Positions 1-6,694 of a DNA stretch of 12,893 nucleotides are shown piece by piece (the first letter of the stretch is position 1; every line of letters begins with the position of its first letter). Made by a program: the position numbers and the translations under genes. The notes below the pieces were generated by a model that worked only from the letters and a program-made list of their open reading frames with translations, had not been told where the DNA came from and did no database searches. Source of the DNA: Desulfovibrio sp. (lineage in GTDB: Bacteria > Desulfobacterota > Desulfovibrionia > Desulfovibrionales > Desulfovibrionaceae); assembly GCA_031275955.1 (NCBI GenBank), contig JAISNZ010000143.1, positions 1 to 12,893 of the forward strand. Reading direction: 5' to 3'.

Positions 1-17
1 CGGCTTCGCCTCTGCCC

Positions 18-51
18 TACCAATTAGCTTTCTATTGAAAGCAAATTGGTA
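18..51. repeat. AT-rich inverted repeat
   Basis: taccaatt (18-25) pairs with aattggta (44-51), and gctttc (27-32) pairs with gaaagc (37-42). There is one A-A mismatch between the two stems and a 4-nt loop. That makes 14 base pairs in AT-rich DNA inside a GC-rich neighbourhood. Neither side has a strong T run. It could be a terminator-like hairpin, a protein binding site or a remnant of a mobile element end. Confidence 0.6.
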
Positions 52-55
52 TAAT
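47..55 (+). promoter_or_regulatory. extended -10 promoter-like sequence
   Basis: TGGTATAAT on the plus strand is an exact match to the extended -10 consensus TGnTATAAT. No good -35 is present at the usual distance. It overlaps the right arm of the inverted repeat at 18-51. It would drive transcription towards prmC in the antisense direction. There is no gene on that strand to serve, so it may be fortuitous or drive a non-coding or antisense RNA. Confidence 0.3.
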
Positions 56-253
56 TTGTCGGGGCCCCGCCCCAAACCCCGCCGGGGCGTGACGTCCCCC
101 GGACTCCCCCGTTGGCCGCATGGCTCAAAGCGCCCTGAGGCTGAACAGGGGTGCGGGGCCGTTCGTCACGAACGTTGGTGAGGGCGAACTCATCCTGTCA
201 GGATGTCCCTGCCGGGGGAGTTTGAGGGGCAACGTCACCAAGGCATTCTTGGG

Positions 254-1183
254 TCAGCGCCGTTCCGCCGTCAGCAGGCGGGGCAGGCCGGCCGGATCGG
301 GCAGGACCCGCGCCCCTGTCCAGAGGCGCGGGCGCAGGAGGGCCAGGGCGGCCCGCTCCTGGCTGTGCCCGATTTCCAGCAGCAGGTGGCCTCCCGGCCG
401 CAGGAGGGTTTCGGCCTGTTCCGCGACGGCGGCGACGGCCTCCAGGCCGGAAGAGGCCTCATCCGCCGGGACCAGGGCCGTCCTGGGCTCAAAGTCCCGC
501 ACCTCCCGGTCGAGATTTCGGTACTCCGCCCCGCTGACATAGGGGGGGTTGCCGAGCAGAAGATCCAGGGATCGGGCCGCGAGCGGGGGCCGGCAAAAGT
601 CCGCCCGGAGGAAGAGAATCTGCGGGCAATGCAGGGCCAGGGCGTTTTTTTTCGCCACCTCCAGGGCCTGGCGGCTCCTGTCCAGGGCCAGGCAGCGCCA
701 GCCGGGCAGTTCCAGGGCCAGGGAGACGGCGATGCAGCCGGAGCCGGTCCCGAAGTCCGCCAGGACTCCCTGCCCGCGGCGGGCGGCCCTGTCCAGAGCC
801 GTTTCCACCAAAAGCTCCGTTTCCGGCCTGGGAATGAGGACAGCGGGGGTGACCAGAAAGTCATGCCCGAAGAATTCCTTGCTCCCCGTCAGGTAGGCGG
901 CCGGCTCTCCCGCCGCCCTGCGCGCGGCCAGACGGCGCAGAAGCGTCCTTTCCTCTTCGGACAGCGGCGCCTCCGGGGTTGTGATCAACTTCCGGAGCAG
1001 GGCCTGCCGATCCATTCCCAGGGACTTGGCCAGGAGAAGTTCCGCTGAAAGCCTGGGGGAATCGACCTTGGCCCGGGCCAGAGAACGGGCCAGGGAACGG
1101 ACCAGACAGGCAAGGGGGGGAGACTCCCCCCCGGCGATCCGCCTTTCCCCGCCTGGCTGTTCCCTTTTTTTCTGCCCGGTCAT
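254..1183 (-). CDS. prmC: peptide chain release factor N5-glutamine methyltransferase PrmC
   Basis: PrmC (HemK) methylates the glutamine of the GGQ motif in release factors RF1 and RF2 using S-adenosylmethionine, which improves translation termination. The protein has 309 residues from the ATG at 1183. An N-terminal helical domain (about 24-110, with DSPRLSAELLL) is followed by IPRPETELLVE (117-127), the SAM-binding loop DFGTGSGCIAVS (143-154), and the catalytic NPPY (212-215) with YVSGAEY after it. The frame is open up to 1318, but that longer form would overlap the binding-protein stop and add 45 unrelated residues, so the inner start is preferred. The ribosome binding site is weak. The gene has no functional link to the transporter operon upstream. 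Confidence 0.95.
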   Translation of the reverse strand: MTGQKKREQPGGERRIAGGESPPLACLVRSLARSLARAKVDSPRLSAELLLAKSLGMDRQALLRKLITTPEAPLSEEERTLLRRLAARRAAGEPAAYLTGSKEFFGHDFLVTPAVLIPRPETELLVETALDRAARRGQGVLADFGTGSGCIAVSLALELPGWRCLALDRSRQALEVAKKNALALHCPQILFLRADFCRPPLAARSLDLLLGNPPYVSGAEYRNLDREVRDFEPRTALVPADEASSGLEAVAAVAEQAETLLRPGGHLLLEIGHSQERAALALLRPRLWTGARVLPDPAGLPRLLTAERR

Positions 1184-1219
1184 GTGGATCCCCGACGAAC
1201 GGAAAGCCAGCCGTAATAT

Positions 1220-1246
1220 GCGGCGCGAAGCCGTGCTTCGCGCCGC
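1220..1246. other. perfect 12-bp inverted repeat between the binding-protein gene and prmC
   Basis: gcggcgcgaagc (1220-1231) and gcttcgcgccgc (1235-1246) are exact inverted copies around a 3-nt loop. No T run follows on either strand, so it is not a classic intrinsic terminator. It lies in the 97-nt spacer downstream of the transporter operon. It could stabilise the 3' end of the operon mRNA, mark an RNA processing site, or be a small palindromic repeat of the genome. Confidence 0.7.
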
Positions 1247-1280
1247 CGAAGCGTTATATCCGGTGAAAGTGAAAACGCTG

Positions 1281-2234
1281 TTAGTGCCGGTAAGCGGGAA
1301 CGTCCTTCTTGTAGACAAGGCTGAGGGGCAGGAACTGCACCGGCGGCACTTTGTAGCCGTGCAGGGCCAGATAGCAGGCGCTCAGCGCCAGGGCGATCTG
1401 GCTGCGTTCGTTCTGGGCGCCGGTCAGCAGGATATCCCCGTTTTCCAGCGCGTCCAGGGCGTCGTTATCCACGTCGAAGGTGATGTGCACCATTTCCTTG
1501 TCGCGGCCCACCAGTTTGGCGGCCTCCACGGCGCCCATGGTCATGTCCTTGTTGATGGAGCCCACGGCGTCGATCTTCTTGAATTTCTGCAGCCAGTTCT
1601 CCATCAGCACCATGCCCTTTTCCCGGTTGAAGTTCGCGGGCTGGGAATCCAGCAGCTTGATGTCCGGATATTTTTTGAAGGCGTCCTTGTAACCTTCAAC
1701 CCGCTCTTCCGAGGTGGAGTTGCCGGGCGTGCCTTCGATGAGCAGGACGTTTCCCTTGCCCTTGATCGCTTCGCACAGGGCGATGCCCAGTTCGTAGCCG
1801 ACCTGGTAGTTGTCAACCCCCGTCCAGGTCAGGATTTTTCCGCCGTAGGCCTTGGTGTTGGGGGTCGCCACCAGGATTCCAGCGGCATTGGCCTTTTCAA
1901 TGGCCGGGACAATGGCCTTGGAGTCGGCCGGGGCGATGAGAATGGCGTCCACGCCGTCGGTGATGGCCTGTTCCACAAGCTGGGTCTGCTCCTCCACGGA
2001 GTAGGGGGTTTCCGGCCCGATGCATTTCAGCTTGACCCCAGGCAGCAGCTTGACCGCCTCCTCGGCCCCTTCAATCATGTTCAGGAAAAACGGAAACTGC
2101 ATGCTTTTGACGATGAAGACAAAGGAATATTCCTTTTTGGCCTCCGCCGCGTGGCCTTTCTGCGCCATTCCCGGACAGGTGAACGACGCCGCGAGTAAAC
2201 CGATGATCGCTGTCAGCACTGCTCTTCTTCTCAT
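1281..2234 (-). CDS. periplasmic sugar-binding protein of an ABC transporter (RbsB-like)
   Basis: A 317-residue substrate-binding protein of the Peripla_BP_4 (type I, RbsB-like) class, which delivers ligand to the permease pair in the periplasm. The first 30 or so residues form a signal peptide (MRRRAVL, a hydrophobic stretch, then Ala-containing cleavage options near GMA or GHA). A cysteine at 20 lacks a proper lipobox. The mature part opens with FVFIVKSMQFPFFLNMIEGAEEA, then DGVDAILIAPADS, WTGVDNYQVGYELG, EGTPGNSTSEERVEGY and TFDVDNDALDALENGD, all at the expected places for this fold. It is last in the operon, far from the ATPase, yet has a strong ribosome binding site. The ligand is unknown: the class binds pentoses, hexoses, polyols and autoinducer-2-like compounds. 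Confidence 0.93.
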   Translation of the reverse strand: MRRRAVLTAIIGLLAASFTCPGMAQKGHAAEAKKEYSFVFIVKSMQFPFFLNMIEGAEEAVKLLPGVKLKCIGPETPYSVEEQTQLVEQAITDGVDAILIAPADSKAIVPAIEKANAAGILVATPNTKAYGGKILTWTGVDNYQVGYELGIALCEAIKGKGNVLLIEGTPGNSTSEERVEGYKDAFKKYPDIKLLDSQPANFNREKGMVLMENWLQKFKKIDAVGSINKDMTMGAVEAAKLVGRDKEMVHITFDVDNDALDALENGDILLTGAQNERSQIALALSACYLALHGYKVPPVQFLPLSLVYKKDVPAYRH

Positions 2235-2240
2235 GGTCTG

Positions 2241-2250
2241 TTCCTCCTTT
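2241..2250 (-). promoter_or_regulatory. strong ribosome binding site of the binding-protein gene
   Basis: AAAGGAGGAA on the minus strand, 6 nt before the ATG at 2234. It selects this start over an in-frame ATG at 2303 that would spoil the signal peptide. A strong site suits a binding protein needed in excess over the membrane subunits. Confidence 0.82.
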
Positions 2251-2290
2251 ACAGATGGGATCATTCCCGGAACCTCGCCGTTCTCTCCCC

Positions 2291-3142
2291 TCAGCCGGCG
2301 CAAGCGGGCGGCTGCGATATCTTCTTGAATTCGCGCACGGTTTCCGCAATGGCCTGTTCCGTGGGGATGCGCTCCATGCTGGAGGCGCCCACGAAGCCGT
2401 CGATGCCGGGCAGCCAGGCAAGAAATTTCCTGAAGCTTTCCGGCGTGGAAAGCGGCCCGCCGTGCGCCAGCCAGAGGATGTCCTTTCTTTTGCCTCTGCC
2501 GGCGGCGATGATTTTTTCCGTCAGCGCGGCGCTGTCTTCCAGGGAAAGAGACTTTGTCGTCCCGATCATGCCTCCCACGGTGAGCCCCACATGGGCCACG
2601 ATGCAGTCCGCGCCGGCCTCGGCCATTCTCCAGGCCTCATCCTCGTTGAAGACGTAAACAATGGTAAAAATATTCTTTTGCGCCGCAAGGCGCACCATTT
2701 CCACCTCTTTTTCGTAGCCCAGCCCGGTAAGTTCCAGTTGCTCCCGGAAGTTGCCGTCCACCAGGCCCATGGTGGGAAAATTGTTGAGGCCCGAAAATCC
2801 CTCGGCGACGATTCTGTCCAGGTGGCGGGAGATGACCCGTGTTCCGTCCTGGGCAAAAACGCTGCAGACGACGGGAATCTCTTTCACCACCGGCAGGACG
2901 TAGCGCGTTCCCAGTTCCAGGGCGATGTCGTTGGCGTTGCCGAAGGCCAGCAGGCCCGAGAAACTGCCGTGACCGTGCATCCGGTAGAAGCCGGAGTTGA
3001 AGACGAGGAGCAGGTCCGCTCCGCCGGTTTCAATGGACTTGGCGGAAAGCCCCGAGCCGGCTCCGGCCGCGATGAGGTACTTTCCCTCTTCCCTGGTTTT
3101 TTTAAGGCGTGCGAGGAGTTCTTCCCGTGAATAGCGCCGCAT
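2291..3142 (-). CDS. phosphoenolpyruvate hydrolase-like TIM-barrel protein
   Basis: A 283-residue cytoplasmic protein of the PEP_hydrolase (TIM-barrel signal transduction) family, corresponding to the C-terminal half of tomato Tm-1. Family marks are AAGAGSGLSAKSIETGGADLL (25-45), VFNSGFYRMHGHGSFSGLL (47-65), GNANDI, GLNNFPTMGLVDG (118-130), HVGLTVGGMIG (184-194), AHGGPLSTPE (226-235) and GFVGASSMERIPTE (249-262), in the order of barrel strands. The family is related by fold to PEP mutase-type and IGPS-like barrels, so C-C or phosphoester chemistry on a keto-acid-like substrate is conceivable but unproven. It has its own strong ribosome binding site after a GC-rich spacer. It sits directly before the binding-protein gene. 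Confidence 0.93.
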   Translation of the reverse strand: MRRYSREELLARLKKTREEGKYLIAAGAGSGLSAKSIETGGADLLLVFNSGFYRMHGHGSFSGLLAFGNANDIALELGTRYVLPVVKEIPVVCSVFAQDGTRVISRHLDRIVAEGFSGLNNFPTMGLVDGNFREQLELTGLGYEKEVEMVRLAAQKNIFTIVYVFNEDEAWRMAEAGADCIVAHVGLTVGGMIGTTKSLSLEDSAALTEKIIAAGRGKRKDILWLAHGGPLSTPESFRKFLAWLPGIDGFVGASSMERIPTEQAIAETVREFKKISQPPACAG

Positions 3143-3150
3143 GTGGCTTT

Positions 3151-3160
3151 TCCTCCTTTC
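3151..3160 (-). promoter_or_regulatory. strong ribosome binding site of the TIM-barrel gene
   Basis: GAAAGGAGGA on the minus strand, 8 nt before the ATG at 3142. It fixes that start and is much stronger than the site before the Tm-1-like gene. Confidence 0.8.
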
Positions 3161-3189
3161 CCGGATGGTTACAGGTGCTGAACGTGTTT

Positions 3190-3288
3190 CCCGGCGGAGA
3201 CGGCGGTTTCCCGCGCGCCGGGCGCCGCCCGCCGGGGGGAACCCTTTCTCCGGCGGGGTTCGGGGCGGCGCGTCGGCCGCGGGCCGCC
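3190..3288 (-). other. GC-rich hairpin cluster between the Tm-1-like and TIM-barrel genes
   Basis: This 167-nt spacer (3143-3309) is the longest in the operon. It holds cccggcg (3190-3196) with cgccggg (3216-3222), then cccgccgg (3228-3235) with ccggcggg (3250-3257), then ggcggc (3264-3269) with gccgcc (3283-3288). All are perfect inverted repeats. None is followed by a T run on the minus strand, so they do not look like intrinsic terminators. They may protect or process the mRNA or set expression of the downstream genes. No small ORF with a good start was seen. Confidence 0.4.
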
Positions 3289-3309
3289 GTATCCCGCTTT
3301 GCGCGCGAA

Positions 3310-4557
3310 TCAGGAAGCGTTCCGGAGCAGGCCGGCGAGCAGATCCGCCGCGTCCTCGCCAAAGCCCTCGTCATACAGGTGCCGTTTGTCTTCAATGATT
3401 TCGATGCAGGCGACGTCTTTCAGGCCGGATTTGAGCGTGGCGAAAAGGGCTTCGTTCGCCTCGGGCAGATAGAAGATTTCCCCCGGGCGGTCTATGGAGC
3501 TAAGGCCTCCCGTGGGGATCAGGATCTTCACGGGTGAGCTGGCCCCGCGCAGTTTCCGGACCAGAAAATCGCCGATTTCGATGCATTCCTCAACATTGGT
3601 GCGCATGGTGGTCATGGTCGGGTTGTGGAAATTCAGGGTTCGTCCTGTCCGGAACTTGTCCGGGAGGTCGGACAGGGGGGGCAGAACGATGGTGTCCGCT
3701 CCTCCCGGCACGATGACCTGGGGAATCTCCATGTCAACGGCCGCCTCCATGCGCCGGGGTCCGGCGTCGTGCAGCCCGCCCACGATGTGGGCGCCGATTT
3801 CCGCCAGAGTCATGTCCAGCACCCCGTGGATAACGCCGTCCCGGATGAAGTTTTCCATGGATCTGCCGCCGGCGCCGGAGGCATGGAAAACCAGCGTTTC
3901 CAGGCCCTTTTCCTCAAGCCGGCGCCGCGCCCGGGAGACTCCCTCGGTGGTCGTGCCATACATGGTCTGGGAGACGCGGAGAATGGCGCGGTTTTCCAGG
4001 CGGCGCCGGAAGGCGGCGAATTCTTTTCTGTGCCAGACGGCACCCTGGGCGGCGTAGGCGGCGAAACGGCTGAAGACTGGTTCCGTGATGCCGTTCAGCC
4101 CCGCCACGTCCGCGATGGAGGGCAGCAGCGCGATGTCGCTGTCCTGCAGATACCAGCGCGTGTTGCCGGAGGCCAGGGTGCTGAGCATGAGTTTGGGCAG
4201 GCCGAAGGGCAGGGCGCGCATGGCCTGGGTGACGATCTGGGTGCCTCCCGCGCCGCCTATGCCGATGACGGCGTCCATCTTCCCTTCGCGGTACAGGTTT
4301 TGGGCGTAGCGTTCCAGCAGGGCGGAAACCTCGGCAATGGCCTCCCCGCGCTTCATGGCCCGGATGCTCTCCGCCGTATGGGCGCTTCCCGCGCAAAGGG
4401 CGTCCAGGGGAACATCGGCGGCGAAGGAAGACGCCTTGCCCACGCCCGCGTCGATGGTCAGGCAGTCAACCCCCTGGGCGAGGATTTTTTCCTTGATGTA
4501 CTCGGATTCAGCCCCCTTGGTGTCATAGGTGGCGATGAAGATAATGCGCGGCGTCAT
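3310..4557 (-). CDS. UPF0261 / Tm-1-like ATP-binding domain protein
   Basis: A 415-residue cytoplasmic protein, full length for UPF0261. This is the bacterial counterpart of the N-terminal half of tomato Tm-1, the inhibitor of tomato mosaic virus replication. The bacterial reaction is unknown. The family start IIFIATYDTKGAESEY (5-20) is present, as are the glycine-rich GIGGAGGTQ (99-107, a likely nucleotide-binding loop), STLASGNTRWY (126-136), FHASGAGGRSMENFI (224-238), VLDMTLAE, VIVPGGADTI (281-290), LNFHNPTMTTMRT (308-320) and IPTGGLSSID (347-356). It begins 26 nt after the second permease, with a G-rich but non-canonical ribosome binding site. The TIM-barrel gene follows after 167 nt. Placement in a transporter operon suggests it acts on the imported compound (inference). 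Confidence 0.93.
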   Translation of the reverse strand: MTPRIIFIATYDTKGAESEYIKEKILAQGVDCLTIDAGVGKASSFAADVPLDALCAGSAHTAESIRAMKRGEAIAEVSALLERYAQNLYREGKMDAVIGIGGAGGTQIVTQAMRALPFGLPKLMLSTLASGNTRWYLQDSDIALLPSIADVAGLNGITEPVFSRFAAYAAQGAVWHRKEFAAFRRRLENRAILRVSQTMYGTTTEGVSRARRRLEEKGLETLVFHASGAGGRSMENFIRDGVIHGVLDMTLAEIGAHIVGGLHDAGPRRMEAAVDMEIPQVIVPGGADTIVLPPLSDLPDKFRTGRTLNFHNPTMTTMRTNVEECIEIGDFLVRKLRGASSPVKILIPTGGLSSIDRPGEIFYLPEANEALFATLKSGLKDVACIEIIEDKRHLYDEGFGEDAADLLAGLLRNAS

Positions 4558-4583
4558 GGCTTTGCCCCCCGTGGGCTTGAGGA

Positions 4584-5651
4584 TCAGGCTTCTCCGGGCG
4601 CGGGCCGGCGCGTCCTGTCCGGAGCGGAATCATCCAGCTCGTTGCGCAGTTCCATGTTCTGCTTGATGAGGAACTGGTTGAAGGCCACGGCGAAGATAAT
4701 CAGCCCGCCCATGACCAGGGTTTGCAGCTCCGAGGCGACGCTCAGGCTGTTCATGCCGTTGTAAATGGTGGAGACGATGACGGACCCGCACAGGACGCCC
4801 CAGATATTGCCGAAACCGCCGGTTATGGCGATGCCTCCGATGAGGGCCACGGTGATGGCCTCAAAGGGAGCCTGGGTCGCCATGCCCGGCTCGAAGGAGT
4901 TGAGCCGGGCTCCGTAAAGCAGGCCGGCGAAGGCCGCGAGGCCGGTGCTGAGGACATAGACCCAGATGATGACCCGATCCGTGGGGATTCCGGAAAATCT
5001 GGCCGCCACGGGGTTGGAGCCTGTAAAGTAGATCCTGCGGCCGAAATTGGTGCGCGTGAGCAGGAAGCTGGTTCCAAGGAGCAACAGAAAGACGATGATC
5101 ATGGGCACCGTAATGCTGAAGGCTCCCAGCCGCTCGACCACTCCTGTGCCCAGATAGCGGAAATCGCTGTTCAGGTTGTAAATGACCTTTTTGCCCAGGG
5201 CCAGCCAGGCCATGCCGCGGCAGGCGAACATGGTCGCGAAGGTGGCGATGAAGGGCGGCATCTTCAGTTTGGTGATCAGGAGGCCGTTGACGAGTCCTAT
5301 GGCCATCCCCGCCCCCACGATGATCGCCATGGGAACGAGATAATGGACGGAATCCGGGGAATTGCCCACCAGCATCCTGCCCCACATGACCGTGGTGAAG
5401 GCCATGACGGAGCCGATGGAGAGGTTGAGGCCGCCCGTCAGGATGACCAGGGCCTGCGCGACTCCGATGATGGTCAGGAAGCAGGACTGGTTGAGGATGA
5501 CGGAGATGTTGGACAGGGTGAGATAGTGGTCGCCGTTCAGGGCGTTGGCGGCTTCAAAGAAGAGGAAGACCGCGGCCAGGATGAGGAGCGAGGAAAAATC
5601 CGTGACGATTTTGAGCAGTCTCTTGGAAAAAACGCTTGTCTTTCCGCTCAT
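4584..5651 (-). CDS. ABC transporter permease, RbsC family (second of two)
   Basis: A 355-residue BPD_transp_2 permease, probable partner of the preceding one. The hydrophobic segments follow the same plan. The family loop TGGLNLSIGS (72-81) is present, as is the coupling region ending in ITVALIGGIAITGGFGNIWG. The C-terminal tail after the last span is charged (ELDDSAPDRTRRPAPGEA). It starts 20 nt after the first permease stop, with an AAGGAG upstream of the ATG. The two permeases differ clearly in sequence, so this is an old pair and not a recent duplication. Substrate specificity is not readable from the sequence. Confidence 0.94.
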   Translation of the reverse strand: MSGKTSVFSKRLLKIVTDFSSLLILAAVFLFFEAANALNGDHYLTLSNISVILNQSCFLTIIGVAQALVILTGGLNLSIGSVMAFTTVMWGRMLVGNSPDSVHYLVPMAIIVGAGMAIGLVNGLLITKLKMPPFIATFATMFACRGMAWLALGKKVIYNLNSDFRYLGTGVVERLGAFSITVPMIIVFLLLLGTSFLLTRTNFGRRIYFTGSNPVAARFSGIPTDRVIIWVYVLSTGLAAFAGLLYGARLNSFEPGMATQAPFEAITVALIGGIAITGGFGNIWGVLCGSVIVSTIYNGMNSLSVASELQTLVMGGLIIFAVAFNQFLIKQNMELRNELDDSAPDRTRRPAPGEA

Positions 5652-5671
5652 CGCAAGGCGCTCCTTCCCCG

Positions 5672-6694
5672 TCAGCTTTTTCTGGAGCGGGCGCGTTCAT
5701 GCCGCGCCGCCAGCTCGTTGAGGATCATGCCTCCCACGAGCACGGCTCCGATGACGATCATGGTGGTGGAGGTGTCGATCCCTTTCAGGGTCAGGGAGTT
5801 GCGCACCACATAGAGGGTGAGGGCCCCGAAGACGGCCCCGTACAGGCTGCCCTTGCCGCCTTCCAGGGCGTTTCCCCCGAGAACGGCGGCGACGACGGCC
5901 TGGAATTCCAGCCCGTCTCCGGAGGTCGGCTGCATGCTGTTGGTCCTGATCAGGACGAGCAGGGCCGCGAGGGAGGCCATCATGCCGGAAATCATGTACA
6001 GGAGGAGCGTCCATTTTTGCGTCGCGATGCCGCAAAGACGCGCCGTTTCCTCATTTTCCCCGATGGCGAAGGTGTAGGAGCCAAGAACGGTCCGCTTGAA
6101 CAGGAAGATGATGCAGCCCACCACGATCACCGTAAGAACCACCAGAAAGGGCACATAAAAGATCATGCTGGCTTCCGGGCCGAATTCGATCCGGATGATG
6201 TTTCCTCCCAGAAAATCCAGGATGCTGCTGTGGCTTCCCTCTTCCCAATAGATTGTCCTTTTGTTGGACAGGGTGTTGGCGATGCTTTGGGCGATGCCCA
6301 TGGAGCCGAAGGTCGCGATGAAGGCCGGGACCTTCATCCGGGTGACGAAGAAGCCGTTGAGCAGCCCGAAAAGCCCCCCGCAGGCCAGTCCGACGAGAAT
6401 GGCCGCGAGGACGTGCATCCCCTGGCTCAGGCAGAGGGCCATGATCACCCCGCACATGGAGAGGACTCCCCCCATGGAGAGATCGATGCCGCCGGCGATG
6501 ATCACCAGGGACATCCCGATGCTCAGGATGATCAGGATGGAGGCCTGGAGCAGGAGGGTGGAGAGATTCCCCGGGGAAAAGAAGCGGGGCACCCAGAGGG
6601 AGGCCAGGAGGAAGACGAGCAGAAAGGCGAAGATGGAGTTGGGCAGCAGGGACAGCCCGAAGCCCCTGTTTTTGCGGCCGGCGCTAGCGCTCAT
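5672..6694 (-). CDS. ABC transporter permease, RbsC family (first of two)
   Basis: A 340-residue integral inner-membrane permease of the BPD_transp_2 family, forming the translocation path with the second permease. Hydrophobic spans run through most of the chain (for example 21-36, 50-67, 95-112, 177-199, 230-248, 265-300). The family loop AGGIDLSMGG (67-76) and the cytoplasmic coupling region near LEFQAVVAAVLGGNALEGG (262-280) are clear. A polar insert around 143-175 is probably periplasmic. An AAGGAGG lies just upstream of the ATG (within 6701-6710), inside the end of the ATPase gene. Having two different permeases suggests a heterodimeric channel, unlike the single RbsC of the classic ribose system. 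Confidence 0.94.
   Translation of the reverse strand: MSASAGRKNRGFGLSLLPNSIFAFLLVFLLASLWVPRFFSPGNLSTLLLQASILIILSIGMSLVIIAGGIDLSMGGVLSMCGVIMALCLSQGMHVLAAILVGLACGGLFGLLNGFFVTRMKVPAFIATFGSMGIAQSIANTLSNKRTIYWEEGSHSSILDFLGGNIIRIEFGPEASMIFYVPFLVVLTVIVVGCIIFLFKRTVLGSYTFAIGENEETARLCGIATQKWTLLLYMISGMMASLAALLVLIRTNSMQPTSGDGLEFQAVVAAVLGGNALEGGKGSLYGAVFGALTLYVVRNSLTLKGIDTSTTMIVIGAVLVGGMILNELAARHERARSRKS

Larger units (their letters stand above)
1..253. other. region downstream of prmC without a recognisable gene
   Basis: I see no convincing coding sequence here. Open frames on the plus strand continue into prmC antisense and look like shadows. The region contains small palindromes: catcc/ggatg (191-205), cgttcg/cgaacg (160-174) and cccc/gggg (77-87). 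G/C blocks are followed by an AT-rich hairpin at 18-51. No clear intrinsic terminator for prmC was found. Confidence 0.6.

Noticed and set aside
1..50. tRNA D-arm-like string (AGCTAATTGGTAGGGCAG) on the minus strand
   Set aside because: The flanking bases do not form an acceptor stem at the right distance, and the rest would lie outside the window. The sequence is better explained as the arm of the inverted repeat.
1220..1246. Rho-independent terminator of the transporter operon
   Set aside because: The stem is perfect but no T run follows it on either strand, so it is listed only as an inverted repeat.
1184..1318. 45-residue N-terminal extension of PrmC
   Set aside because: It would overlap the end of the binding-protein gene and translate the hairpin. 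Family similarity begins well after the ATG at 1183.
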